Positions 44,268 to 53,084 of a DNA stretch of 64,000 nt are shown piece by piece. Source of the DNA: Flavisphingomonas formosensis (GTDB lineage Bacteria > Pseudomonadota > Alphaproteobacteria > Sphingomonadales > Sphingomonadaceae). The position numbers were made by a program, and so were the translations under genes. The notes below the pieces were generated by a model. The model worked only from the letters and a program-made list of their open reading frames with translations, did no database searches and was not told where the DNA came from. Each line of letters opens with the position of its first letter. Position 1 is the first letter of the stretch. The stretch spans positions 248,001 through 312,000 of the forward strand of contig NZ_WRPK01000003.1 in NCBI RefSeq assembly GCF_009755815.1, given 5' to 3'.

Positions 44268-44728
44268 CGCCGGCTCTCCCGCTGTCCTGCGATGCGGGCG
44301 TCGATCCGATCGAGCACGGCGTTCACCGCCGTCAGATCGGTGTCGCTCACATCGGCCAAAAGAGTAGCACGAAGCGCGGCAAAAGCTTGCTCGATCTCGG
44401 CAGCGAGCGCCTGGCCGGCGGGTGTCAGCGACAGGCGGTTGGTACGGCGATCGGCGGCATCCGGCGTGCGGAGCACCAGCGCGTTCGCCTCCAGTTGATC
44501 CAGCTGCCGCACGAGAGAGGCGCCGCTGATATCGAGTTCTTCCGCAAGCGCGCCCTGCCGCACGCCGTCCCCCATGCGCGCGACCTGCAGCACCACCCAT
44601 CCTGCGGCATTGGACATGCCTAACCTGCTCAATGCAGCATCCGCAGCCGCACGCCAGCGACGCGCGATCGGCAATAACCGCCGCGCGAACTGCGCCTCTG
44701 CTGTTGCACGATGGAAAACCATTAGCAT
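44264..44728 (-). CDS. MarR/SlyA-family transcriptional regulator
   Basis: The 154-residue protein has a winged helix-turn-helix (about 55-110) with VRQGALAEELDISGASLVRQLDQLEAN-type blocks and the D-x-R wing PDAADRRTNRLSLT. MarR proteins bind phenolic ligands and repress efflux genes. It is the first gene of the pump operon. Two ATG codons (44728 and 44722) are candidates; both lie in a perfect 16-bp palindrome, which argues for autorepression. Confidence 0.88.
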   Translation of the reverse strand: MLMVFHRATAEAQFARRLLPIARRWRAAADAALSRLGMSNAAGWVVLQVARMGDGVRQGALAEELDISGASLVRQLDQLEANALVLRTPDAADRRTNRLSLTPAGQALAAEIEQAFAALRATLLADVSDTDLTAVNAVLDRIDARIAGQRESRR

Positions 44729-44735
44729 GCTAATG
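44720..44735. promoter_or_regulatory. 16-bp palindrome, MarR/SlyA-type operator
   Basis: CATTAGCATGCTAATG is a perfect palindrome over the marR start codons. Its core TTAGCATGCTAA differs in one base from the published SlyA consensus TTAGCAAGCTAA. Binding would block the start of the efflux operon. Confidence 0.65.
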
Positions 44736-45200
44736 ATATCAGTTGTGGTTATTTGCAAGAGGGCGAGCGCACAGGGACGAGCCATGTCCGTTTGCCGTCG
44801 GGGTAGCTTTCGCGACTGAACAGCGGGAAGAGTGACATCATTAATTAATTGAAATAATTATATAATTACTCTTGCCACGTCCATTTATGTGCGTGATGGA
44901 GTATCTGCGGTTCGAAAATGCGGCGGCGTCTAAGCGGCCAACCGGGTGCCCGTGCGCGCAAACTTATGGCCCGCGGCGGCAGGGTGGTGGCAGGATTAAG
45001 ACGAGATCACCTGCGCGTGACAGCGATTTCAGATGTGTCCTGGGCGGGGCTGGCCTAAGAAAGGCGTACCGAGCGTGTCTCGGGTCCGCACCCTCGTTCA
45101 GATCACCCCCTGTTGATCAAGCCCCAAGCAGTCGAGGGTGCGGACTTCTTGCCTTGGCGCGGTATCGCGCAGCAACTCCCCTTATCGCCACGATGTTCGA
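44736..45200. other. Intergenic region between marR and lysR
   Basis: No supported gene lies here. An AT-rich island (44838-44872) with TATAAT stands out from the GC-rich background and may be a promoter in either direction. A perfect 13-bp inverted repeat (45085-45097 with 45133-45145) with a 35-base loop lies beyond the lysR stop; it has no T tract. Confidence 0.45.
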
Positions 45201-46142
45201 TCAGATGTTCGCCGCCGTATCGTTGGCGATCTCGCCGATTGCTGTGCGCAGCCAGGCGAGGCCCGGATCCTCGCGCTGGGTGGCGTGCCACAGCATGGAG
45301 AGCGAGACTTGGGTGGGGGCCGTAGCAGTGCGCAAGATCGCAATCTGGTCGGCCTCGGCATATTGCTGGACCGCGCGGCGTGCGACCAGAGCGATGAGAT
45401 CGGTCCGCGCGACGGTGGCGATCGCCGTGCGGGAGTCGTAGACGGCCATAGCGCTCTCGCCGCCGTGAAGGGCCTCGGTGACGGCCTGCGAGGCGCTGCT
45501 GCGGAAGGTATCGCCGATCGGAGTGAACACGCCGAGCTCGGTGCGCACGCCGCCTGTGACGATAACGACCTGGCGGTGCAGGGCGATTTCCTCCGCGCTG
45601 ACGGTGCGGCCGACGAGCGGGCTGGAGCGGGCGGCGATCCATACCATCTCTTCTTCGAAGAGGGGTTCGACGATCAGCCGGCCCGGCATGTTCGAGAATG
45701 CGCCGAGCGCTATGTCGATTGCATTGCCATCCAGTGCGGCAACCAGATCGTCGCTGATTGGAAAGACGCGTAGTGAGATGCCGGGCGCGGTGGTGCGCAG
45801 CCGTTCGACCAGCGGGGGCACGAGAAGACTGCAGAAATAGGTGCCCGCCGAGAGCGTGAAGCGGCGAACGGCATGAGCCGGATCGAACAGGGAAGGAGCC
45901 AGCGCGTTCTGCAGCCGGACGAGCCCTTCGCGCACGCCACCGGCGATCTCGATCGCCCGAGCGGTGGGCTGGAGGCCGTGCGGCGAGCGCACGAAGAGCG
46001 GATCGTCGAGTTGGCGGCGCAACCGGCCGAGCGCGTGGCTTATCGCAGATTGAGTCAGGCTAAGCCGTTCGGCGGCGCGGGTTGCGTTACGCTGCTCCAT
46101 CAGCGTGTCGAATATGCGCAGGAGATTGAGATCGAGGTCCAT
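45201..46142 (-). CDS. LysR-family transcriptional regulator
   Basis: The 313-residue protein has the LysR helix-turn-helix at its N-terminus (LNLLRIFDTLMEQRNATRAA, then LSLTQSAISHALGRLR) and a periplasmic-binding-protein-like effector domain (about 90-300). It is similar in layout to NodD/LinR-type regulators, which share the DLDLNLLRIFD start. It is divergent from the EmrAB-like genes, so it likely controls them. The gap of 113 bases contains ATCAGATTTGAT (46159-46170), a possible LysR half-site pair. Confidence 0.88.
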   Translation of the reverse strand: MDLDLNLLRIFDTLMEQRNATRAAERLSLTQSAISHALGRLRRQLDDPLFVRSPHGLQPTARAIEIAGGVREGLVRLQNALAPSLFDPAHAVRRFTLSAGTYFCSLLVPPLVERLRTTAPGISLRVFPISDDLVAALDGNAIDIALGAFSNMPGRLIVEPLFEEEMVWIAARSSPLVGRTVSAEEIALHRQVVIVTGGVRTELGVFTPIGDTFRSSASQAVTEALHGGESAMAVYDSRTAIATVARTDLIALVARRAVQQYAEADQIAILRTATAPTQVSLSMLWHATQREDPGLAWLRTAIGEIANDTAANI

Positions 46143-46255
46143 GATGAACCTTGTTCATATCAGATTTGATGGCTTGTCATTGGATTTATATCCAGGATCG
46201 CATTACGGGATATTGAGGGCGCCGTTGCGCGCCGTGCTACGCAAGGGCCTAAAAT

Positions 46256-47416
46256 TTGGCAGATGATTCCACAGTTCTCGAAGCGAATGACCGAGTTTCG
46301 AACGCAACTCACTATAAGGAGATTTCGGTCGACGCTGATGGGGAAGAAATTTCGGCGCGCGCGCGGCTGCGCGGGCCTCTGCTGATAGCGGCGCCGATCG
46401 TCGCGTTGCTTGCCGCTCTGTTCGTCTATCTGCATGGCGGCCGATATGAATCGACGGACAATGCCTATCTGCAGTCCGGCCTGGTCTCGGTAAGCGCCAA
46501 TGTGAGCGGCCCGGTGGTGGCCGTCACCGTACGCGAGAACCAGCTGGTGAAGGCGGGGCAACTGCTGTTTCGCATCGATCCCTCGCCCTATCAGGCAGCG
46601 GTCGACGAGGCGGCGGCGCAGCTTGCCGACGCACATACCCAGATCTCCGCGCTGCAGGCGAATTATCGGCAGGGCGAGGCGCAATTGCAGACCGCGCGCG
46701 ACAATCTCGCTTATGCGGTGCGCGAGGCGGCGCGGCAGAAGGAGCTGCTGGCGGAGGGCATCTCTTCCCAGGCGCAATATGATCGCGCGATCCTGGCGGT
46801 GCAGACCGCACGGCAGACGATCCAGACCACCCAGCAGCAGAATGCGAGCGTCGCGGCCTCGCTGTCCGGCAATGTCGCTCTTCCCGCCGAGCAGCAGCCG
46901 GCGGTCAAGAAGGCGCAGGCGGCGCTGGACCGGGCGCGGCTCAACCTCGGCTATACCGAGATCCGCGCGTCGCAGGACGGCATCGTCACCAAGGTGAACC
47001 AGCTGCAGGTGGGCGACTATGTGTCGGCGTCCAAGCCGGTCTTCACGCTGGCCGGGCGCCGGCTGTGGGTAGAAGCGAATTTCAAGGAAAATCAGCTGCG
47101 CTACATGCGGCTGGGTCAGCCTGTGGCGATCAAGGTCGATGCCTTTCCGGACCTGAAGCTGACTGGCCGGGTGGAGAGCTTCAGCCCCGGCACGGGCAAC
47201 AGTTTCGCGCTGCTGCCGCCGGAGAATGCGACCGGCAACTGGGTGAAGGTGGTGCAACGCCTGCCGGTGGAGATCCGCATCGATGCCGTGCCGGCGGACA
47301 TACCGCTGCATGCCGGGTTGAGCGTCGAGGCAACAGTCGATACCGGCCATCGCCGCCGCTTGTTCGGCGCCGACACGCCACCCGTGACACCGCAGGCCAG
47401 CCAGCCGGCGCGATGA
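46256..47416 (+). CDS. EmrA-like membrane fusion protein
   Basis: The 386-residue protein has a membrane anchor near residues 40-60 and then ESTDNAYLQSGLVSVSANVSG, the EmrA-type start of the sandwich domain. A long coiled coil and the second half AGRRLWVEANFKENQLRYMRLG follow. It links the MFS pump to an outer-membrane factor. The start is a TTG at 46256, supported by AAGGG 8 bases upstream. Its stop shares ATGA with the pump gene. Confidence 0.88.
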   Translation: MADDSTVLEANDRVSNATHYKEISVDADGEEISARARLRGPLLIAAPIVALLAALFVYLHGGRYESTDNAYLQSGLVSVSANVSGPVVAVTVRENQLVKAGQLLFRIDPSPYQAAVDEAAAQLADAHTQISALQANYRQGEAQLQTARDNLAYAVREAARQKELLAEGISSQAQYDRAILAVQTARQTIQTTQQQNASVAASLSGNVALPAEQQPAVKKAQAALDRARLNLGYTEIRASQDGIVTKVNQLQVGDYVSASKPVFTLAGRRLWVEANFKENQLRYMRLGQPVAIKVDAFPDLKLTGRVESFSPGTGNSFALLPPENATGNWVKVVQRLPVEIRIDAVPADIPLHAGLSVEATVDTGHRRRLFGADTPPVTPQASQPAR

Positions 47417-48939
47417 CCCCAGCCTATCCGGAGCCGGCATCGCGGCGCCTCATCACGGCATCGGTGATGGCGGCGACGGTGATGAATTCGCTGGACAGCA
47501 CCATCGCGAACGTGGCGCTGCCTCATATTCAGGGCAGCGTGGCGGCGTCGGCCGACGAGATCACCTGGGTGCTCACCTCCTATATCGTCGCGGCGGCGAT
47601 CTTCACGCCGCTGACAGGCTGGCTGGGCAGCAATATCGGGCGCAAGCGCCTGATGCTCTGGTCGATCGTCGGCTTCACCATCGTCTCGGGCCTTTGCGGA
47701 GTTGCCACCAACCTGGACGAGCTGGTGCTGTTCCGCCTGCTCCAGGGCGTGTTCGGCGCGGCGCTGGTGCCGATGAGCCAGGCGATCCTGCTCGATATCA
47801 ATCCGCCCGAGCAGCATGGGCCGGCCATGGCGGTCTGGGGCATGGGCGCGATACTGGGGCCTATCATCGGGCCGGCTCTTGGCGGCTGGCTGACTGACAA
47901 TCTCAGCTGGCGCTGGGTATTCTTCATCAACCTGCCGATCGGCGCAATCGCCTTTGCCGGCCTCTATTTCTTCTTCTCCGAGAAGCAGGAGGGGCAGGGC
48001 GCGCGGCTGGACCTGTTCGGCTTCGCGACGCTCGCGCTGGCGATCGGCTGCTTCCAGCTGATGCTGGACCGCGGCCAGACCAAGGACTGGTTCAGCTCGG
48101 CGGAAATCTGCATCGAGGCGGCTGCGGCCGCTTTTTTCGCCTATTTGCTCACCGTGCATACGCTGACCGCGAAGGCGCCGTTCGTCGATATCGCGATGTT
48201 CAAGGATCGCAACTTCCTGTTCGGATCGCTGATGGGTTTCTTCCTCGGCGTGCTGCTGTTCGGCGTGCTCGCGCTGCTGCCGCCGATGCTGGAGACGCTG
48301 ATGGGCTATCCCGTGGTGCTGACCGGTCTTGTCACAGCGCCGCGCGGGCTTGGTACCCTGCTGTCAATGTGGCTGGTCGGCCGGCTGGTCGGCAAGATCG
48401 ATGCGCGGCTGCTGATCCTGGTCGGCTTCTCGCTGGCGGCCTATTCCATGTACCGGATGAGCGGCTTTTCGCTCGGTATGGACGAGAGGCTGGTGATCAC
48501 CTCCGGCTTCATCCAGGGGCTGGGCACGGGGCTGGTGTTCGTCCCGCTGGCGACGCTGTCCTTCGCGACGCTCGACACGCGCTATCGCAATGAGGGATCG
48601 GCGATGTTCACGCTGATCCGTAACATCGGCTCGGCGGTCGGCATCTCCGTGCTGCAGGCGATGACCATTCGCAACGGCGCGACGGTGCACGCCCGGCTCG
48701 TCGAGGCGGTACGGCCGGACAATCCGGTGCTGGCGACGCGCGTGCCGGATTTCGATTTCGCTTTGCCTTGGGTGGTGGCGCGGATGAATGCCGAGATCAC
48801 ACGGCAGGCATTGATGGTGTCCTATATCGACGCCTTCTGGCTGCTGTTCGTGCTGACCGTCGCGGTGACGCCGATGCTGCTGCTGATGCGCAAGCCGCGG
48901 CACGCCTCGACCGACGACATCCTCCTGCACATGGATTGA
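47413..48939 (+). CDS. EmrB-like DHA2-family drug exporter
   Basis: The 508-residue MFS transporter has 14 predicted membrane segments and the DHA2 motifs LDSTIANVALPHIQG (motif D1), GWLGSNIGRKRLML (motif A) and GPALGGWL (motif C). DHA2 EmrB pumps export hydrophobic drugs and uncouplers with proton exchange. It follows emrA by ATGA and is followed by an outer-membrane factor after 2 bases. Confidence 0.9.
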   Translation: MTPAYPEPASRRLITASVMAATVMNSLDSTIANVALPHIQGSVAASADEITWVLTSYIVAAAIFTPLTGWLGSNIGRKRLMLWSIVGFTIVSGLCGVATNLDELVLFRLLQGVFGAALVPMSQAILLDINPPEQHGPAMAVWGMGAILGPIIGPALGGWLTDNLSWRWVFFINLPIGAIAFAGLYFFFSEKQEGQGARLDLFGFATLALAIGCFQLMLDRGQTKDWFSSAEICIEAAAAAFFAYLLTVHTLTAKAPFVDIAMFKDRNFLFGSLMGFFLGVLLFGVLALLPPMLETLMGYPVVLTGLVTAPRGLGTLLSMWLVGRLVGKIDARLLILVGFSLAAYSMYRMSGFSLGMDERLVITSGFIQGLGTGLVFVPLATLSFATLDTRYRNEGSAMFTLIRNIGSAVGISVLQAMTIRNGATVHARLVEAVRPDNPVLATRVPDFDFALPWVVARMNAEITRQALMVSYIDAFWLLFVLTVAVTPMLLLMRKPRHASTDDILLHMD

Positions 48940-48941
48940 CC

Positions 48942-50414
48942 GTGACCCGTCTCGCCCTTCTCCTCCTGTCCACCGCCGCGCTTGCCGGCTGTATGGTCGG
49001 TCCGGATTACGAGCGTCCCGCGGCTCCGGCTGCTGCGGGCTATCTGGCGCCGGCCGACACGCGCCCGCCGGTAGAAGGCGCTCCGCAGACGCCGGTTGCA
49101 AGTGGGCCGGGCGTGCGCTGGTGGGAAGCGTTCGGATCGCCCGAACTCAATGCCCTCGTCGACCGGGCCATGGCCGGCAACCAGTCGCTGAAGGCAAGCA
49201 ATGCGACCCTGGCCGCCGCGCTGGACCGGGTGCGTGCGACGGCGGGCCGGCAGCTTCCGCAAGTGGACGCCAATACACGGATCGAGCAAGAGCAGGTAAA
49301 CCTCGCCGCATTCGGCTTTTCGGGGGCGGGATCGGCCTTTCCTGGAGGCAATCCGGAATTCCATCTCTATTCGGTCGGAGGCGGAATCAGCTATGATCTC
49401 GACTTGTTCGGCGGGCTGAAGCGGCAGACCGAGCGCAGCGCGGCACAGGCGGAGGCGCAGCAGCGCCAAACCCAAGCGGCGCATCTCGCCATCGCCGGAC
49501 AGGTGGTGAACCAAGTCCTGACCATCGCCGCAATCCGCGCCCAGATCGCCACTGCCGATGCGCTGCTCGCCGAAGATCAACGCAATGTGGATCTGACCGA
49601 GAAACGGCGGCGCGCCGGTGAGGGCACGCTCGTCGAGGTGCTCAATGCGCAGAGCCAGTTCACCGCGGACCGCGGCGAGATACCGCAGCTGCACCAGCAG
49701 CTGATCGAGGCGCGGCATATGCTGGCCATTCTCGTCGGCATGGACCCGGCCGCGCTGGGCCCGACCGACTTCGATCTCGATCGGTTACGCCTGCCGGCGA
49801 GCGTGCCGGTGTCGCTCCCCTCAGAGCTGGTGCATCGCCGGCCGGACATATTGCAGGCCGAGGCGGATCTCCACGGCGCGACGGCGGCGATCGGCGTCGC
49901 GACGGCACGGCTCTATCCCGACATCTCGCTTGGCGCGACGCTGAGCCAAGGATCGCCGACGACAGGCAATCTCTTCAAGGATGCGTTTCGCGGATATGAT
50001 CTGTTCGCAGGTCTGACCGCGCCGATCTTCCATGGCGGCACGCTGAAGGCGGAGCGCGACGCCGCTGTGAACGAAGCGAGAGCAGCCTCGGCCACCTATC
50101 AGCAGACGGTGCTGAGGGCATTCGGGCAGGTGGCGGATCTGCTCGCCGCGATCCAGAGCGACGCGCGCTCGGTGTCTAACCAGCGGGAGTCGGTGGCTGT
50201 CGCGCAGCGATCGCTGCATCTTTCGCGGCGTAGCTTCGAGGTGGGCAATTCGGGCATATTGCAGGTGCTCGATTCCGAGCGGCTGTACCAGCGGGCGACG
50301 TCCGGCCTCGTCCAGGCCCGGGCGCGGCAATATCTGAACGTCGCGCGCCTCTATGTCGCAACCGCGGGTGGCTGGACCGGCGGTACCGTGGAGAAGGCGG
50401 CCGCCGCCAACTGA
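48942..50414 (+). CDS. Outer-membrane efflux factor, NodT family
   Basis: The 490-residue lipoprotein has the lipobox LAGC (Cys 16) and GPDYERP after it, then two TolC-like repeats with SYDLDLFGGLKRQTE and LVHRRPDILQAEADLHGATAAIG-type blocks. It completes the EmrAB-type pump. The start is a GTG at 48942, 2 bases after the pump stop. The C-terminus is Gly-Trp-Thr rich. It is a second NodT protein distinct from the one at 39.7-41.1 kb. Confidence 0.9.
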   Translation: MTRLALLLLSTAALAGCMVGPDYERPAAPAAAGYLAPADTRPPVEGAPQTPVASGPGVRWWEAFGSPELNALVDRAMAGNQSLKASNATLAAALDRVRATAGRQLPQVDANTRIEQEQVNLAAFGFSGAGSAFPGGNPEFHLYSVGGGISYDLDLFGGLKRQTERSAAQAEAQQRQTQAAHLAIAGQVVNQVLTIAAIRAQIATADALLAEDQRNVDLTEKRRRAGEGTLVEVLNAQSQFTADRGEIPQLHQQLIEARHMLAILVGMDPAALGPTDFDLDRLRLPASVPVSLPSELVHRRPDILQAEADLHGATAAIGVATARLYPDISLGATLSQGSPTTGNLFKDAFRGYDLFAGLTAPIFHGGTLKAERDAAVNEARAASATYQQTVLRAFGQVADLLAAIQSDARSVSNQRESVAVAQRSLHLSRRSFEVGNSGILQVLDSERLYQRATSGLVQARARQYLNVARLYVATAGGWTGGTVEKAAAAN

Positions 50415-50417
50415 GGA

Positions 50418-51278
50418 TCAGCCGGCGATCGGCCGCGCATGGTGCAGCTTGGTGAGATCGAGCTGCACCACGCCGTCTACATCCCCAATCGCATCGACGA
50501 ACTCGTGATCGGGCAATATGTCTTCCCGGCGATAGAGCTGGCTGCCGATCGACTGGGTGGCGAGCAGCGTGTCGACGCCGATCACGGTGACGGTAAGATT
50601 GAATCGCCGCATGTCCTGCAGCGCGGCGGCCATCGGCGAATCCTCGTCCAGTAAATGGATCAGTGTCCACGCGAGGCCGAGCATCGGATTGTGCGGCCGG
50701 ACGAGCGGCAGCTCGACCAGCCGGCGCTGGATACGCCCATCCGGGCCCTCCTGCTGCTCGAGCCAGGAAACCTGGGCGCTCACGTCCGCCAGCGGGCGGG
50801 CGCGGGTGGAAGCGACGCGCACCATGAGCGCGGGCATGCCGTCATGCCGGCCGATAACGGCGATGCGGCTGAACAATATGCTGCCGCGCGGGCGGGCGAA
50901 GCGCGCGAAGATCAGCCCCGTCATCGTCGCCGAGAAGAACAGGCCGGCAAGAATCTCAAGGGCAGCGATGCCGTGGCCGAGCGCGGTGGCGGGCGTCATG
51001 TCGCCGTAGCCGACGGTGCCCAGCGTCTCGACCGAGAAGAAGAAGCCGTCCAGCAGCGAGCCGGGTGCGACGTTGCGGATCGCCCCGGGCAGCATCGCAT
51101 AGACCGTGCCGAAGAATAGGTTGATCAGCAGGAAGACGAGTGTCGTGAGCAGCGCGAAGGCCGGCCAGCTCATTTCCATGATGCTGTAATAGAGATCGCT
51201 GAGTGCGGAAGGCGCGCCGATCTTGACCGCGCGGAAGCCACGGAAATCTACGGTCTGACGACGAGGGCGCTGCGACAT
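50418..51278 (-). CDS. Inward-rectifier-type potassium channel (KirBac-like)
   Basis: The 286-residue protein has TM1 (about 40-62), a pore helix and the selectivity filter TVGYGD (88-93), TM2 (about 102-125), and a C-terminal Ig-like cytoplasmic domain (about 130-286). This is the KirBac layout. It would conduct K+ across the inner membrane and be gated by the cytoplasmic domain. The gene ends 3 bases after the convergent efflux gene. The start MSQRPRRQTVDFRGF is typical for the family. No ribosome site is clear. Confidence 0.88.
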   Translation of the reverse strand: MSQRPRRQTVDFRGFRAVKIGAPSALSDLYYSIMEMSWPAFALLTTLVFLLINLFFGTVYAMLPGAIRNVAPGSLLDGFFFSVETLGTVGYGDMTPATALGHGIAALEILAGLFFSATMTGLIFARFARPRGSILFSRIAVIGRHDGMPALMVRVASTRARPLADVSAQVSWLEQQEGPDGRIQRRLVELPLVRPHNPMLGLAWTLIHLLDEDSPMAAALQDMRRFNLTVTVIGVDTLLATQSIGSQLYRREDILPDHEFVDAIGDVDGVVQLDLTKLHHARPIAG

Positions 51279-51288
51279 GGCTCGCCGG

Positions 51289-51669
51289 TCAGCGCGCGCC
51301 ATAGGGCCGGGTGATGATCTCCAGCAGATGCCGATTGGGATCTTGAAAATAAAGGCCGCGGCCGCCGTCATTATGATTGATCTCGCCGCGGCGCGTACAG
51401 GCGGGATCGGCCCAATAGTCGAGCCCGGCAGCGGATATCCGGGCAAAGGCGGTGTCGAAATCCTCTTCGTCGATCAGGAAGGCATAATGTTGCGGCGAGA
51501 CGGTGCCGTGCTTCTCCATGAAATCGAGTGAAACGCCATTGTCCATGTCGACGACATGGAAATGGGCGAAGGTGCGCGGCGCAGGGCGGCCGAGGACGCC
51601 GGCGAAGAAAGCGGCGGTGGCCGGCTGATCGTTGCACCATATGATGATGTGGTTGAGTTCGGTGGCCAT
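51289..51669 (-). CDS. VOC-family (glyoxalase/dioxygenase fold) protein
   Basis: The 126-residue protein is a single VOC module pair with likely metal ligands His in ELNHIII, His in PQHYAFLI and Glu in HLLEIITRPYG. This is the pattern of glyoxalase I, fosfomycin-resistance and extradiol enzymes. The exact reaction is unknown. The start at 51669 follows GAGG with 8 bases spacing. It lies 10 bases upstream of the channel gene on the same strand. Confidence 0.85.
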   Translation of the reverse strand: MATELNHIIIWCNDQPATAAFFAGVLGRPAPRTFAHFHVVDMDNGVSLDFMEKHGTVSPQHYAFLIDEEDFDTAFARISAAGLDYWADPACTRRGEINHNDGGRGLYFQDPNRHLLEIITRPYGAR

Positions 51670-51814
51670 GATTACGCCTCGATCCTGACGAAGCGGTACC
51701 CATAACGCATGGCGCGGCCGAATGGGATGATGAACGGGGCCGAAGGAAGATCGCGATCCAACGCGAAATCCGGGTCGTCCGGAATGATCCGCAGCCGTCC
51801 GATTGCCGGTCCGG

Positions 51815-53068
51815 CTATGCCATGACGCGCAGATAGGCTGCGCGGCGAGCGGCGAGTTGTTGCCGTCGGAAGAGTTCTGTCGCCCGCGGAGTGCCGGACG
51901 GTATCGCCGTCTCGAGCGTATCGAAGGAAACGAGGCGTACGTTCAGCTTTGGCGACTCGGCGCCTTCCTTCTGTGGCGGAAGGCCGATCCAGCGAATGAA
52001 CATCACGCCTTCGTGCAACCCGTTCGGGTCGATCCAGTTGACGATGCCCGGGTCCCGGGTCGAGAGCACGAAAGTATAGCTGCCGTCGGGATTGGGCGCG
52101 GACCAGGGCGTACCGAGATTGACCTGATGGCCGAGAATATCGCCGAGACCGCCCCACAGATCGCTGACCGGCACCGTAGCATAGGCGGCTCCGGCGAGGG
52201 TGAGCGAGACGACCAGCGCCTCGTCGTCGGCGATGCGATAATGGCCCGGGGAATAGGCCTGCGCGACCGAATACATGCTGTGCGACTGGACGCGCGGCGG
52301 GGCGAAGACGTTGACCGGATTCTTCAGCACGAAATTGCGGGTGACGAAGATCAGATCGTCCACATGTTTCCGGATATGCCGTTCCACAGTGCCGAGCATG
52401 TCCTCGAAGGAACGGGGCGGCCGCGAGGGGGAAGGGCCGACGCGCTCGATCCGCAGAGCGACGGGGGCCTCCGTCGCGGCATCACCGATCACGTCGCGCA
52501 GCAGCAGCTGGAAACTTTCGCCGTTTGTCTGGAAATGATTGGGTCGCCCGTCCGCGGGATCGGGATCGACGCTGATCGTGAAGCTGCCGTCCGGGGCGAT
52601 CTGGAGATCCGTCAGCGAGACGTTCTTCTGATAGACCTGGTCCGCGGTCAGCATCGCATATTCGCAGACCAGCGGCCCTTTCTCCGGCACCTGCCCGTGG
52701 AGCAGATAATAGGATTCTCCGTCGATCGGCACGAAGCGGTAGATATAGTCGGGATTGGGGTGCGCGCTCTTGGTCGCCGGGATGGCGCTGCCGTCGGTCT
52801 CATGCGCGAAGCGGGCGAAGGCATGGAGGCGGGGATAGAGCGGATCGTCGTTGGCGGCATTCATGAACCCGCAGAAGGCGGCCTGTTCATATTCGAAGTC
52901 GAAGCGGGCCTGATGCTCGGCGTTGGGCTTCATCTCGTCGATCCAATGCCGCGCCACTCGATCGACCGCCGCGGCAGTGCGGGGATCGGTACGCAGGCGG
53001 GCGGCGATCCGTTCCACTGCCTCCTGATCCTCGGTAGCGAGAAAGGGTCGGGGCTCGGACGGCTTCAT
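51815..53068 (-). CDS. DUF1214-domain protein
   Basis: The 417-residue protein has an N-terminal helical part and a C-terminal DUF1214 domain (about 290-400) with WSAPNPDGSYTFVLSTRDPG and NWIDPNGLHEGVMFIRW. No signal peptide is visible. DUF1214 proteins occur beside lipid- and steroid-related genes but have no proven function. The start at 53068 follows GGGAG with 7 bases spacing. It is 16 bases downstream of the TonB-receptor gene, so they are probably one transcript. Confidence 0.8.
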   Translation of the reverse strand: MKPSEPRPFLATEDQEAVERIAARLRTDPRTAAAVDRVARHWIDEMKPNAEHQARFDFEYEQAAFCGFMNAANDDPLYPRLHAFARFAHETDGSAIPATKSAHPNPDYIYRFVPIDGESYYLLHGQVPEKGPLVCEYAMLTADQVYQKNVSLTDLQIAPDGSFTISVDPDPADGRPNHFQTNGESFQLLLRDVIGDAATEAPVALRIERVGPSPSRPPRSFEDMLGTVERHIRKHVDDLIFVTRNFVLKNPVNVFAPPRVQSHSMYSVAQAYSPGHYRIADDEALVVSLTLAGAAYATVPVSDLWGGLGDILGHQVNLGTPWSAPNPDGSYTFVLSTRDPGIVNWIDPNGLHEGVMFIRWIGLPPQKEGAESPKLNVRLVSFDTLETAIPSGTPRATELFRRQQLAARRAAYLRVMA

Positions 53069-53084
53069 CGCATGCTCCCTGGAT

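Noticed and set aside
44872-45441. Possible 189-residue plus-strand gene after the AT-rich island
   Set aside because: It has no motif or ribosome site and runs antisense into lysR.
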